This document shows, piece after piece, positions 22,880-34,684 of a DNA stretch of 64,000 bases (positions are counted from its first letter, which is position 1; each line of letters opens with the position of its first letter). The notes under the pieces were generated by a model. The model saw only the letters and a program-made list of their open reading frames with translations, made no database searches and was not told the origin of the DNA. The position numbers and the translations under genes are program-made. The DNA comes from Ligustrum vulgare (Eukaryota > Streptophyta > Magnoliopsida > Lamiales > Oleaceae): NCBI GenBank assembly GCA_963555705.1, contig OY743184.1:28846639-28910638 (forward strand), in the 5' to 3' direction.

Positions 22880-25360
22880 TGTGGCGACCGAGAAATTTTA
22901 AGTAATATAAAATCGTTTTTTAAAAAAAAAAAAAAATGCGTCGCTAAGATTTAACCCCGATTTTTTTTTACTTTTAAATGTGAAGCATGTTCGTCTAGCC
23001 ATTGTAAAAATAAAATTTAACTTATTCCAAATCGAGCCCAATTCTCAAATAATCTAAAGTAGCGAATTCCTTATTATTTTAAAAATCCAAATATGTAATA
23101 ATTTTGAGTCCAATTTATTAACTCCAATATTTGGCTATTTTGGGTCAAATATTATGTAATCCAATTTTGAATATTTTCAGTCCAATTATAAATTCTGTAG
23201 CCCAAGCTGGCCCACTTACCAACCTAGAAATTTGTGCCCTAACACATTACTGTTCAGATCACTCCATTCTCTCCCTCACAGCTCAGCTCACGCAGCCAAA
23301 GAAATTCTGGGGTAAGAACTTCTCCTCTTCCACCATGGCTACTCCTTTGTTGAAACTCCACCTTCATCACCAATCCTTCCACAATTTGCAAGCAAGTTGA
23401 CGTACTCAGCACCACCCATCCTACATACCAGTCGAACGAGCTACCACATACTGCTCGTTTAAATCTTGAGCAACCATTGGCCAAACAACCCATCGCTCCC
23501 AACCAAACCACGACTCGACCAACATCACCGCCACATCCACCATTTTTGCTGCCCTTTCATTACCACCTTCACGTTCGAGCACCACCACCGCAAGCATTAC
23601 CACTTCCAATATTGGAAACCTCCATAGCCGACCGAGCTATCAAGCCCATCGCTCCCAACTACAGCCAAACAGCCACCACCACCTGTAGCACCCCCACAAC
23701 CGGCGAACCCCAACCACACAACAACAAACCAAAAACACCAAACCACAGCCTGCAACACAAACCATAACCAAACTGCTGTCACCACCAATTGCACAAACCA
23801 CACATCACAATGACCACTGTCGAGTTCTAACCACCAACCACATCAACCTCCATATCTGTCGAATGCCCACCTACCGACCACAACCTCAAAACTCCACAAC
23901 AGAGATTGGCCACCAGTACCACTGCCCTAACCACCACCAATCACCTCAAAGACCGCCATTGCCCCAACTGCGTCGGAATCACCACCTCCAACCAAACTCA
24001 AGAAAAGCCCAAACTTCAATACCCAATCAAAACCCAAAGCAACCAAGAAAATAAATTGATCCAAACACTCACCTTGACCAGTGGCAGCTTCGACCGGAGT
24101 ATGGCCGAAAATTGCAGCTCCAACCTATCACCTCTCCACCTCGATTTTGCGAACCAAATCTGCCAACCCTTCTCCCTTTCGCCAGCCCTCCACTAACCCC
24201 ATCGCCGACACGTGACGGCGGCGCTACCACCTTCGAAAGGAGCCGGCAACCTTGACCGGCGATGGGCAGATCGCACCGACTCTCCTCTCTCGAATCCAAT
24301 AAAGAGAGACAAAGGGGATTTGATTTTATTAAATTTTGATTTTACAAAATTATTCCATTAGCCCCCATAGGTCCCTATTGCCTTTAATTTCAGCCCCAAA
24401 TTTTTCTGATCCTTATTTCAGTGCTTTTTGTTTAAATGTTTTAACTCAGTCCTTTCAGTTTTAAAGATTTCTTATAATTCAGCCCCTGCAGATTTAAAAT
24501 GTTTCTAATTAGCCCCACTATTTTCAAAATATTTATTTCAGTCCCTAAACTCTTATTTTCAGTTTTAATAAATTCCCATCGAGTCCCTAAATTTTACTTT
24601 ATCATTTTAAAACCCTAAAAAATTCGAATTACTAATTCAAAGCTTTATTTCATATTTTGGCTAGACGAAACGTGTGTACGATTGAGAGATTGAGGCTACT
24701 TCCCGCTCCACTTTTACGTGATTCAAGATAAATTAAGGTAGACTCGCTCCCACTAATTTATTTATATTATAATTGCATGTGTTATGTGGATTTATGTGAT
24801 TTATATGCTTAATTGCATGAGACAAGAAAAGAGAATCTCTTATGAGATAAGAAGAGAAATTTATGTTATGCATGCCATAACTTATATACTTTATTTGCAT
24901 AAGATAAGACAAGAGTATGTTCATATTGCACTCATTTCATGATGCTTATGACTAAGAAGAGAATGTAACTATAATATTTGCATAATTACTTGTTCAATTA
25001 TCTTGTAAATTAATTATTGGCGATGAGTCTACTGAGTATTTTTTTTGAAATACTCACTCCGTTTTTAACAATATTTACAGAGTTCGGAGGCGAAGACCAA
25101 TGATGGGCAATTTGACAACATTTATTTTTAGTTATTTTGAAAGTCTAGTTTATTGAACTTTGTTAAGTTAAATTGTTGAGATTTGAAATTTTATGGAATG
25201 TTTTCAAGTAGATGTATTTAAATTTGAGCTACCATCGCAAATTTTCCAAATGAATGTGATGTTGAAAATTTTAGTTTATTTCCGCAATATTTTTCGTTAA
25301 AGGGTTAGTTTTAAAGAGATGAAGTGGCGACCCGGGTTTTACGGAACTCGGGCTGTCACA
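22880..25360 (+). repeat. 5' LTR of the Tekay element
   Basis: Starts TGTGGCGACCGAG and ends GGGCTGTCACA. It includes an oligo-A tract near the start. A CT/CCACC-rich segment (23240-24300), open over long stretches on both strands, is followed by a run of CAGTCC/CAGCCCC words (24360-24560). It also has a conserved GATGAGTCTACTGAGTATT block near 25023. Confidence 0.95.
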
Positions 25361-25363
25361 TTG

Positions 25364-25375
25364 TGGTATCAGAGC
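25364..25375 (+). promoter_or_regulatory. Primer binding site, tRNA-iMet type
   Basis: TGGTATCAGAGC is a perfect complement to the 3' end of initiator tRNA-Met and lies 3 bp inside the 5' LTR. Confidence 0.95.
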
Positions 25376-26094
25376 AAGGTCTACGTTTCTGTAGATTTTC
25401 AAAAATTTTCTAAGAGAGTTTTTTCAAATAAATAAATAAATAATAAATAATGTTTTGACGACTTTTGCCACTTCCATAATTCTCTCTGCCTACTCCGAAG
25501 GTAAAGAAGTTTAGTATATTCATCTTATTTATTTCGGATACTTGAGAAATAAATGTTTGAGATTTAGACAAGAAAGAATGAGAAGATGAGAAAGAATTAG
25601 AAAATTAGTATCCGAAATAATAAGAAAGAAAGAAAGAAATGAGTTTTGGTGCATAATGGGAAATTAGTATGATTTAAATGATGTCTTTATAAATATTTTA
25701 TCCTCGAATTTAAATGAGTAATACTATAGAAACCCTAACTGGACTTTGCATAAGTGGACTTTAGATATGGCACCTATTTCAAAGAGAGAAATGGAATTAG
25801 ATCGAGTTTTCTTAAGATGCTTACCGTTAAATAGGAGGCATTACCAAGAAATACTTGGACATGTACCTTACCGGGGCATCGCGTACGATGACGCAATAGT
25901 TTGTGGCTAGGACAACTGATGTTCAATCTATTGGCAATTTTATCAAATTTTTCCCATATGACAAGTGAAGCCTAATGAACAAGTTCTATGACGACATAAA
26001 GAGACACCTGGGAGTTGATAATATGATATGTTTGGTTTAACGATTTTCACTGGAGAAGTTACCAACATATTTTGTTTTCAATTTTGAAAGGAGC
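25376..26094 (+). other. Leader of the Tekay element
   Basis: Non-coding sequence between PBS and gag. It contains (AAAT)n at about 25428-25452 and (AAAG)n at about 25621-25640. A stretch around 25780-25960 has no recognisable domain. Confidence 0.7.
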
Positions 26095-26823
26095 ATGGTA
26101 GGGCGCAATAATAGACATGTAATGGATCGTAATACCACCGAGCATGCCGACCCAGAACAGAGCCCCACGGCCCAATCCACTATCATCAAGGACCTACTTC
26201 AGGCCGTGCAAGATTTAAGACAGACCCCGATAGGTTCCTCAGTATCGATTATCGAGCAGTTCAGGAAGTATCGCCCGCCCAATTTTGATGGCGGGAATGG
26301 TCCATTAGCTGTAGAAGAATGGTTGCAGATGATCGAGAAGATCTTCAAGCATATCTCGTGTCCTGAAGATAAGAAAGTACTATGCACCGAGTTTATGTTG
26401 GTTGGCAGAGCTAGTTTGTGGTGGGAGTCTGCATCGCGAACTAGGACTGAGGCGCAGCAAGCAGCCTTGACTTGGGATGAGTTTAAAGAGGAAATCAAAG
26501 ACAAGTTTTTTCCTCAAGCTCTTCGCGATCACAAGGAGACGGAGTTTCTACGTTTGGTCCAAGGTGAGATGGACATCACTGATTATGAGAGAAAGTTTGA
26601 GGAACTATGTCGATATGCTCCACACCTGGTGGAGACTGAAGTTAAGAAAGCACGCCGATTCGAGAGAGGCCTACGTTCAAATATCAGGCAGATTGTTAGC
26701 TCACACGAGTTACCCATTATGCTGGTGCAAAGTTTGACATCCAAGGCAATCAGAACAATCAGAGGCATCAGGACAAAAGAAAATGGCATGGTTCAACATA
26801 TAATCAAAACAGAAATCAGATAG
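26095..26823 (+). pseudogene. Tekay gag (capsid part), frameshifted at its end
   Basis: A 242-codon ORF starts at an ATG right after the leader. The capsid-type core runs from YRPPNFDGG (about residue 60) through VEEWLQMIEKIF, FMLVGRASLWWES (about 105) and FFPQALRDHKETEFLRLVQGEMDITDYERKFEELCRYAP (about 142-180). This is the usual retrotransposon gag order. A frame change near 26740 moves translation away from the zinc knuckle, which continues in another frame from about 26750. Confidence 0.9.
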
Positions 26824-27130
26824 TCAACAAGAGACCGAATACAGGACCTACCAGAGGTTCTATGACTGCTTACATCCCACCGTGTCCCAAATGTCAGCGG
26901 ATACATAAAGGAGAATGTCTCTTTGGAAAAAGAGTCTGTTACCGGTGTGGACAGCCGGGCCACTTCGCACAGGATTGTCGTGCTACACCTGCTCGGGATT
27001 TCGACCAGAAGAAGAACACAGACCAGAACAAAAAGAGAAAGGCCAGAGTGTTTACCATGGACACCGTCGAGGACTCACACGTGATTGCAGGTATACAGTT
27101 ATTTTGGTACTCATGCATCTACCATGCTTA
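26750..27130 (+). pseudogene. Tekay nucleocapsid zinc knuckle segment
   Basis: An Asn/Gln/Arg-rich linker is followed by CPKCQRIHKGEC and the CCHC knuckle CYRCGQPGHFAQDC (about 26935-26980). A basic segment follows, then a stop near 27130. The knuckle residues are intact. Confidence 0.9.
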
Positions 27131-27170
27131 ATTTTGTATGATATACATTGCTTAAATTGATGAAATTAAC

Positions 27171-29047
27171 ATGATAACAAGCATTTTGTCTGTCTATGGT
27201 ATTCCCGTATATGTCTTAATAGATTCGGGTGCTACGCATTCATTCATATCTTGTGCATGCCTAATTAGACTAAATTTGAGGGGAGAAACAACGGGTAGTG
27301 TTCTTGAGGTAAGCTTACCGTCAGGAGGAATTATTGACATGGATAGGATAGGATAGTCAAGTCTGTACAAATAGATTTCGATGGGATAGTGCTTGAAGCA
27401 GATCTAAATATTATTCCGATGAAGGACTTCGACATTATCTTAGGTATGGATTGGATGAGTTCTAACCGCGCCACAATCATGTTCCATGAGAAAGAAGTTG
27501 TGTTTCGGAAGAATGGGGATGAGGTATTCAGATTTTGCTGGTCGAAGCTTAAGGTACTTCCTCGCCTTATATCGGCTTTACAAGCCGAAAGGTTACTTGC
27601 TAAAGGAAATTGTCAAGGTTATCTGGTTAACCTTGAAGGCAAGCCTTCTGGGGAAATCACATTGGAGTCAGTACCAGTTGTTTTTGATTTCAAGGATGTA
27701 TTTCTGGATGACCTACCAGGCACCCCGCCTGATAGGCAAGTTGAGTTTGTCATTGACTTGGTGCCGGAAGCTGCACCTATTTCGAAAGCCCCATATCGCA
27801 TGGCACCAAAGGAATTGCAAGAATTGAAGGTTCAACTGGAAGAATTGCTAGAGAAGGGTTTTATTAGGCCGAGTGTATCTCCATGCGGAGCACCTGTCCT
27901 ATTTGTAAAGAAGAAGGATGGTAGCATGAGGATGTGCATTGATTATCAAGAACTTAACAAGTTGACGATAAAGAATAAGTATCCCTTGCCCAGGATCGAA
28001 CATTTGTTCGATCAATTGAAGGGAGCTGCTGTATTCTCAAAGATGGATTTAAGGTCTGGTTACCACCAGTTGAAGATCAAGTCCACTGCTATACCTAAGA
28101 CGGCGTTCAGAACTTGATATGGACATTATGAATTCACAGTGATGCCATTTGGTCTCACGAACGCACCCGCAGTATTTATGGACTTGATGAACCGAGTTTT
28201 TCATCAATATTTGGATCAATTTTTCATTGTCTTTATCGATGACATTTTGGTCTACTCAAGGGATTCTGTGCAACATGGAGAACATTTGAGGATTGTACTG
28301 GAGACGCTGAGAGCAGAAAAGTTGTATGCTAAATTCAAGAAATGTGAGTTTTGGCTTGAGAAGATTGGTTTTCTTGGTCATATTGTTACAGTCAATGGCA
28401 TCGAAGTCGATCCTTCGAAGGTCGAGACAGTGACTAATTGGACTACTCCAGCAAATGCAGGTGATGTGAGAAGTTTTTTGGGTTTAGCCGGGTATTATCG
28501 TCGATTCATCGAGGGATTTTCCAAGATATCGGGTCCCCTGACTCAGTTGACCTGGAAGGGTGTTAAATTTCAGTGGACCGAACAGTGTGAGCAAAGTTTT
28601 CAAGAACTAAAGAATAGATTGGTTACAGCCCCAACTTTGACAGTGCCCGATGGACCTGATGGTTTTGTGATTTGCAGTGATGCCTCCAAACATGGCTTAG
28701 GATGTGTGTTAATGCAGAAAGGTAAAGTAATCGCCTATGCTTCGAGACAGTTGAAGCTATACGAGAAGAACTATCTGTCACATGATCTAGAGCTGGCAGC
28801 TGTGGTGCACGCACTCAAGATTTGGTGACATTATTTGTATGGGAGTAAATGCGAGATTTACACCGATCACAAGAGCCTCAAGTATTTCTTTACCTAGAAG
28901 GAGCTGAACATGAAGCAGCGTCGATGGTTAGAGTTGGTGAAAGATTATGACAGAACCATTCTTTACCACCCGGGTAAAGCAAATAAAGTTGCAGATGTTT
29001 TGAGTAGAAAAGATGCTGGACAGTTAGCAGCTTTGGGAACAGTGTAG
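27171..29047 (+). pseudogene. Tekay protease, reverse transcriptase and RNase H
   Basis: The protease core LIDSGATHSFIS (about 27215) is intact. A frame change near 27350, at a short GGATA duplication, precedes the LGMDWMS block (about 27440). Reverse transcriptase shows [43 protein letters not shown] and, after a TGA at 28115, [17 protein letters not shown]. The catalytic [10 protein letters not shown] is at about 28225. RNase H shows [18 protein letters not shown] (about 28670), then TGA at 28826, TDHKSLKYFF, TAG at 28895 and LSRK. Stops at 28826 and 28895 look like CGA to TGA and CAG to TAG changes. Confidence 0.93.
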
Positions 29048-29189
29048 GATCAGTTAATATGGGATTTTTCAGAACCTAAAGATTGAGGTGCTAGCCCCAT
29101 CGATTCGAAGTTCTAGTAGATTGGCAAACCTGACTATCAAACCAGATTTATGAGGTAGAATTGTGACGGATCAAGCCGAGGATAAATTT

Positions 29190-30600
29190 TTAGAGAAGAT
29201 CAGAACCGAAGTTGGGACGGGTAAGAGAATAGGTTTTGAGATTGCCCCGGATCACGCACTTATGTTCAAGGGGTCGTCTTTGTGTACCAAAAGATGATCA
29301 AATCAGAAATGAAATCATGGTGGAAGCTCACTCAGCACCATACACAGCTCATCCAGGAGGGACAAAGATGTACCGCGACTTGCGTAATACATTTTGGTGG
29401 AGGAACATGAAAGGATGTATTGCAAAGTTTGTCTCTCGATGCATGACCTGTCAGCAAGTCAAGGCTGAACATCAGAGACCTTCAGGGTTGTTGAACCCTT
29501 TGGACATACTAGAATGGAAATGGGAGAAAATTTCCATGGATTTTGTGACAGGATTACCGAGGTCAACAAAAGGACATGACGCTATTTGGGTTGTTGTGGA
29601 CCGACTCACAAAGACAGATCACTTTCTTCCAGTTCGAATGACTCTTGGTGTTGATTCGTTGGCCCAGATTTATGTTAGGGAGGTTGTTCGACTCCATGGT
29701 GTCCTAGCGTCCATTGTTTCAGATAGAGATCCGAGATTCACCTCGAGATTTTGGAAGAGCTTACAGATTGCTATGGGTACTAAGTTAAATTTTTAGTACC
29801 GCTTACCATCCTCAGAAGGACGGGCAATCAGAACGCACTATTCAGATATTAGAAGATATGCTTAGAGCCTGTGTGTTAGATCTAAGCGGCAGTTGGGAGT
29901 CTCACTTGCCATTAGTGGAGTTTGCTTACAAAAATAGCTTTTAGGAAACCATTGGTATGGCACCATACGAAGCACTGTATGGGAGAAGATGTCGATCGCC
30001 AGTCTATTGGGATGAAGTTGGAGAGAGGAAGTTATTGGGTCCAGAATTGATTGAGAGGACAGTTGAGGCTATCGAGAAGATCAAATTGCGGATTAAAGCT
30101 GCCCAAGATAGACAGAAAAGTTATGCCGATCAAAGGAGAAAAGACTTAGAGTTTGAGATTGGAGAGAAAGTGTTCTTGAAAGTATCTCCTATGAAGGGTA
30201 CTATCCGTTTCAGTAAGAGAGGGAAATTAAAGCCTCATTCAAGAGAGGGAAATTAAAGCCTCATTTTATCGGGCCATTTGAAGTATTAGAGAAAGTGGGT
30301 AATGTAGCTTATCGTTTGGCGTTGCCACCCGAGCTCTCGGCTGTACATAATGTTTTTCACATCTCTTTATTGAGGAAGTAAGTTCATGATCCCAGCTACG
30401 TAGTGAACTTTCAGTCGATTTCGATTCAGAAGAATATGTCTTATGAAGAGGCACATATGTGCATCATTGATAGAAAAGTCCATCTCTTGAGAAACAAAGA
30501 AATTTCACTAGTCAAAGTCCAGTGGGCAGACATGGAAGCGACGACGCTACATGGGAAAAAGAGAATGAGATTTTATCTAAGTATCCAGATATTCTAGATC
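29190..30600 (+). pseudogene. Tekay integrase with chromodomain-like tail
   Basis: The zinc-binding H-H-C-C region (HSAPYTAHPGGTKMY ... CMTCQQVK) is at about 29330-29460. The first two catalytic aspartates are in MDFVTGLP (about 29540) and SDRDPRF (about 29725). A frameshift after 29795 precedes the QSERT glutamate region. The GMAPYEALYGRRCRSPVYWDEVG block is at about 29955. A 25-bp tandem duplication at 30215-30265 breaks the frame, after which [11 protein letters not shown] and a [12 protein letters not shown] block follow. The tail resembles the chromodomain of Tekay/Del integrases (VKVQW then an ATxE-like segment near 30540). Confidence 0.9.
30213..30265. repeat. Tandem duplication inside integrase
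   Basis: AAGAGAGGGAAATTAAAGCC and the bases after it occur twice, 25 bp apart. The event is private to this copy's coding region and shifts the frame. Confidence 0.9.
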
Positions 30601-30634
30601 AAGTAAGTTTAAATTTCGAGGACGAAATTATTCT

Positions 30635-30647
30635 AAGCGGGTAAGGT
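30635..30647 (+). promoter_or_regulatory. Polypurine tract of the Tekay element
   Basis: AAGCGGGTAAGGT directly precedes the 3' LTR. Confidence 0.7.
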
Positions 30648-33129
30648 TGTAGCGACCGAGAAATTTTAAGTAATACAAAATCGTTTTTTAAAAAAAAAAA
30701 AAAAATGTGTCGCTAAGATTTAACCCCGAATTTTTTTTACTTTTAAATGTGAAGCATGTTTGTCTAGCCACTGTAAAAATAAAATTTAATTTATTCCAAA
30801 TCGAGCCCAATTCTCAAATAATTTAAAGTATCGAATTCCTTATTATTTTAAAAATCCAAATATGTAATAATTTTGAGTCCAATTTATTAACTCCAATATT
30901 TGGCTATTTTGGGTCAAAGATTATGAAATGCAATTTTGAATATTTTCAGTCCAATTATAAATTCTGTAGCCCAAGTTGGCCCACTTACCAACCTAGAAAT
31001 TTGTGCCCTAACACATTACTGTTCAGATCACTCCATTCTCTCCCTCACAGCTCAGCTCACGCAACCAAAGAAATTCTGGGGTAAGAACTTCTCCTCTTCC
31101 ACCATAGCTACTCCTCTGTTGAAACTCCACCTTCATCACCAATCCTTCCACAATCTGCTAGCAAGTTGACGCACTCAGCACCACCCATCCTACATACCAG
31201 CTGAACGAGCTACCACATACTGCTCGTTTAAATCTTGAGCAACCATTGGCCAAACAACCCATCGCTCCCAACCGAACCACGGCTCGACCAACATCACCGC
31301 CACATCCACCATTTTTGCTGCCCTTTCATCACCACCTTCACGTTCGAGCACCACCACCGCAAGCATTACCACTTACAATATTCGAACCCTCCATAGTCGA
31401 CGGAGCTATCAAGCCCATCGCTCCCAACTACAGCCAAACAGCCACCACCACCTATAGCACCCCCACAACCGGTGAACCCCAACCACACAACAACAAACCA
31501 AAAACACCAAACCACAGCCTGCAACACAAACCAAAACCAAACTACTGTCACCACCAATTGCACAAACCACAGATCACAACGACCACTGTCGAGTTCTAAC
31601 CACCAACCACATCAACCTCCATATCTGTCGAATGCCCACCAACGGACCACAACCTCAAAACTCCACAAAAGAGATCGGCCACCAGCACCACTACCCTCAC
31701 CACCACCAATCACCTCAAAGACCGCCACTGCCCCAACCGCATCGGAATCGCCACCTCCAACCAAACACAAGAAAAGCCCAAACTTCAATACCCAATCAAA
31801 ACCCAAAGCAACCAAGAACATAAATTGATCCAAACACTCACCTTGACCAGTGGCGGCTTCGACGGAGTATGGCCGAAAATTGCAGCTCCAACCTGTCACC
31901 TCTCCACCTCGATTTTGTGCACCAAATCCGCCAACCCTTCTCCCTTTCGCCACCCCTCCACTAACCCCATCGCCGACACGTGACGGCGCCGCTACCACCG
32001 TTGAAAGGAGCCGGCAACCTTGACCGGCGATGGGCAGATCGCCCAGACTCTCCTCTCTCGATTCCAATAAAGAGTGACAAAGGGGATTTGATTTTTTTTA
32101 ATTTTGATTTTAAAAAATTATTCCATTAGCCCCCATGGGTCCCTATTGTTTTTAATTTCAGCCTCAAAGTTTTCTGATCCTTATTTCAGTCCTTTTAGTT
32201 TAAATGTTTTAACTCAGTCCTTTCAGTTTTAAAGATTTCTTATAATTCAGCCCATGCAGATTTAAAATGTTTCTAATCAGCCCCACTATTTTCAAATATT
32301 TATTTCAGTCCCTAAACTCTTATTTTCAGTTTTAATAAATTCCCATCGAGTCCCTAAATTTTACTTTATCATTTTAAAACCCTAAAAATTTCGAATTACT
32401 AATTGAAAGCTTTATTTCATATTTTGGCTAGACGAAACGTGTGGACGATTGAGAGATTGAGGCTACTTCCCGCTCCACTTTTTACGTGATTCAAGATAAA
32501 TTAAGGTAGACTCGCCCCCACTAATTTATTTATATTATAATTGCATGTGTTATGTGGATTTATGTGATTTATATGCTTAATTGCATGAGACAAGAAAAGA
32601 GAATCTCTTATGAGATAAGAAGAGAAATTTATGTTATGCATGTCATAACTTATATGCTTTATTTGCATAAGACAAGACAAGAGTATGTTCATATTGCACT
32701 CATTTCATGATGCTTATGACTAAGAAGAGAATGTCACTATAATATTTGCATAATTACTTGTTCAATTATCTTGTAAATTAATTATTGGCGATGAGTCTAC
32801 TGGGTATTTCTTTTGAAATACTCACTCCGTTTTTAACAATATTTACAGAGTTCGGATTCGGAGACTAATGATGGGCAATTTGACAACATTTATTTTTAGT
32901 TATTTTGAAAGTCTAGTTTATTGAACTTTGTTAAGTTAAATTTTTGAGATTTGGAATTTTAAGGAATGTTTTCAAGTAGATGTATTTAAATTTGAGCTAC
33001 CATCGTAAATTTTCCAAAATGAATGTGATGTTGAAAAATTTAGTTTATTTTCGCAATATTTTTCGTTAAAGGGTTAGTTTTAAAGATATGAAGTGGCGAC
33101 CCGAGTTTTACAGAACTCGGGGCGTCACA
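30648..33129 (+). repeat. 3' LTR of the Tekay element
   Basis: Starts TGTAGCGACCGAG and ends GGGCGTCACA. It is collinear with 22880-25360 along its whole length. Confidence 0.95.
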
Positions 33130-33235
33130 ATGTGGTACCAAGTTAATTCTATTTGTGATCAATTGTTTGTCTTTGTACATATTTTTTATGATAAGGATCC
33201 AGTACTCGAAACCAAGACAGCCTCGTGAGACCGTG
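33130..33235 (+). other. MULE intron segment between two retrotransposons
   Basis: 106 bp of MULE sequence. It includes the second ATGTG duplication copy (33130-33134) and ends with the first CCGTG copy (33231-33235). It continues in frame-compatible fashion into the exon at 40803. Confidence 0.7.
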
Positions 33236-34671
33236 TGATGCGTGTCGTAATGCACCAAAATAATAATTAAATTCCTTGTTCACTATTACTAAGAATATAG
33301 CAGTGGAAGCAAGGTTCGATCCCACGAGGAACGGGAACTAATTTAATGCCATGTCAATTAGAATTATAAGGGGGGTTTTGAGTTGAAAATTGCAATTAAT
33401 CTAAATAATCAAATAAAGATGTAAAATAGCTGGAATAAAAATCAATTAATAAGAAATCCTAGTTCTCAGGTTCGGTTGTGCCCTATCATGATATTGTCAT
33501 TCCCCAAGCAACGCATGTACTATTTCCTTCGTTTTATTTATCACCCGGAATAATCAAAAAGCTCTGATTAATCCAATTCTTCCTTAATAATAATCAATTA
33601 GAATTAGTTCTCCAATCAATTTAGAGCGAATGAACAACCTAGAATAAGCTCCCTAGATTTAATTCATTAACTATGTGAAAACAAGAAGAATTAGGTGAAC
33701 TAAATTATCAATTACATATGCTCGAATTGATTAATCTAGATTGGATTTTCATATGGAAATATAAAATTACCAATTGCTACTATGATTTAGATAATAAGAC
33801 AAATACGAATCCAATTACCCAAATTAGCAAACATCAACACAATAATTAAAAGACAAGGCCTTAATCAATTAATAAATTGTCTTGACGAAATTAATGTTCA
33901 TGAGAAATCCAATAAATAAAATATAAAAACAAGAACTACGTTACGAGTTTGAGGAATGAATAATAAAATAATATGAACACAACTTCCCCCTTGAACTAGG
34001 TTGAGAAGACTAGCCACGCATTTCCATGAAGAATTCCCCAAAAATATTGTCTGGATTAACCTTGATTTTTGCCCGGAATTTCTTCTCTTCAAACTTTGAT
34101 ATTGGTGGCTCTCAAAAATAATTCCCTCTTCTCTTTGGTACTGAATTGCTCCTTTTATAGAGCTCAAATTCGTGCCCTAGCTTAGCCAAAAAGAAATACC
34201 AAAGATAGAGTTTAAGTTGAATTAGGAAACAATTTCCTTTTTTTTTTCGGGCTTAAGTTACGGCCGTAATATAAAGAGTTACGGCCGTAACTCACTTTCT
34301 GTTTATTTTCTACGCAATTGATTCACTTCTTACGGCCGTGACTTTGCATTCAATACGGCCGTAAGATCCTTGTTACGGCCGTGACTTGGTTTCTATACGG
34401 CCGTGACTTGGTTTCTGCAAATTTTCGTACTTTTGTTTAAACAGCTTCTTACGGCCGTGACTTTCATGGTTGCGGCCGTAAATTATTTACATGCCAGGTC
34501 CTCGAACTTCCTTTTTACGTGCTTTTTAGTCCTTTTTCCTTCTTTTCTTGTCATTTGCGATCCTACACAATATAAAACATAAAATGCATTAAGCAATACT
34601 TAATTAGGATCAAACTAACAGTAATTCGAGGCAACAAGTAAATAAATAAAGTGTTAGTAAAGCACTTATCA
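33236..34671 (-). repeat. 3' LTR of the gag-only Athila element
   Basis: In + orientation it reads TGATGCGTGTCG to AAGCACTTATCA, so on the minus strand it starts TGATAAGTGC like the Athila LTRs at 862 and 9203. It has seven exact ACGGCCGT copies at 34258-34480 plus one GCGGCCGT. Confidence 0.95.
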
Positions 34672-34684
34672 AATCCCCCCACAC
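34672..34684 (-). promoter_or_regulatory. Polypurine tract of the gag-only Athila element
   Basis: On the minus strand the sequence GTGTGGGGGGATT lies immediately before the 3' LTR. Confidence 0.85.

Larger units (their letters stand above)
22880..33129 (+). mobile_element. Complete Tekay/Del-type Ty3/gypsy chromovirus, TSD ATGTG
   Basis: LTRs at 22880-25360 and 30648-33129 (2481 and 2482 bp) flank PBS, gag, zinc knuckle, protease, reverse transcriptase, RNase H, integrase with a chromodomain-like tail, and a polypurine tract. A perfect ATGTG duplication lies at 22875-22879 and 33130-33134. The polyprotein has several stops and frameshifts, so the copy is inactive although structurally complete. 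The two LTRs remain very similar, with a few differences per hundred bases by eye. It is inserted in an intron of the MULE's Ulp1-type gene. Confidence 0.95.
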
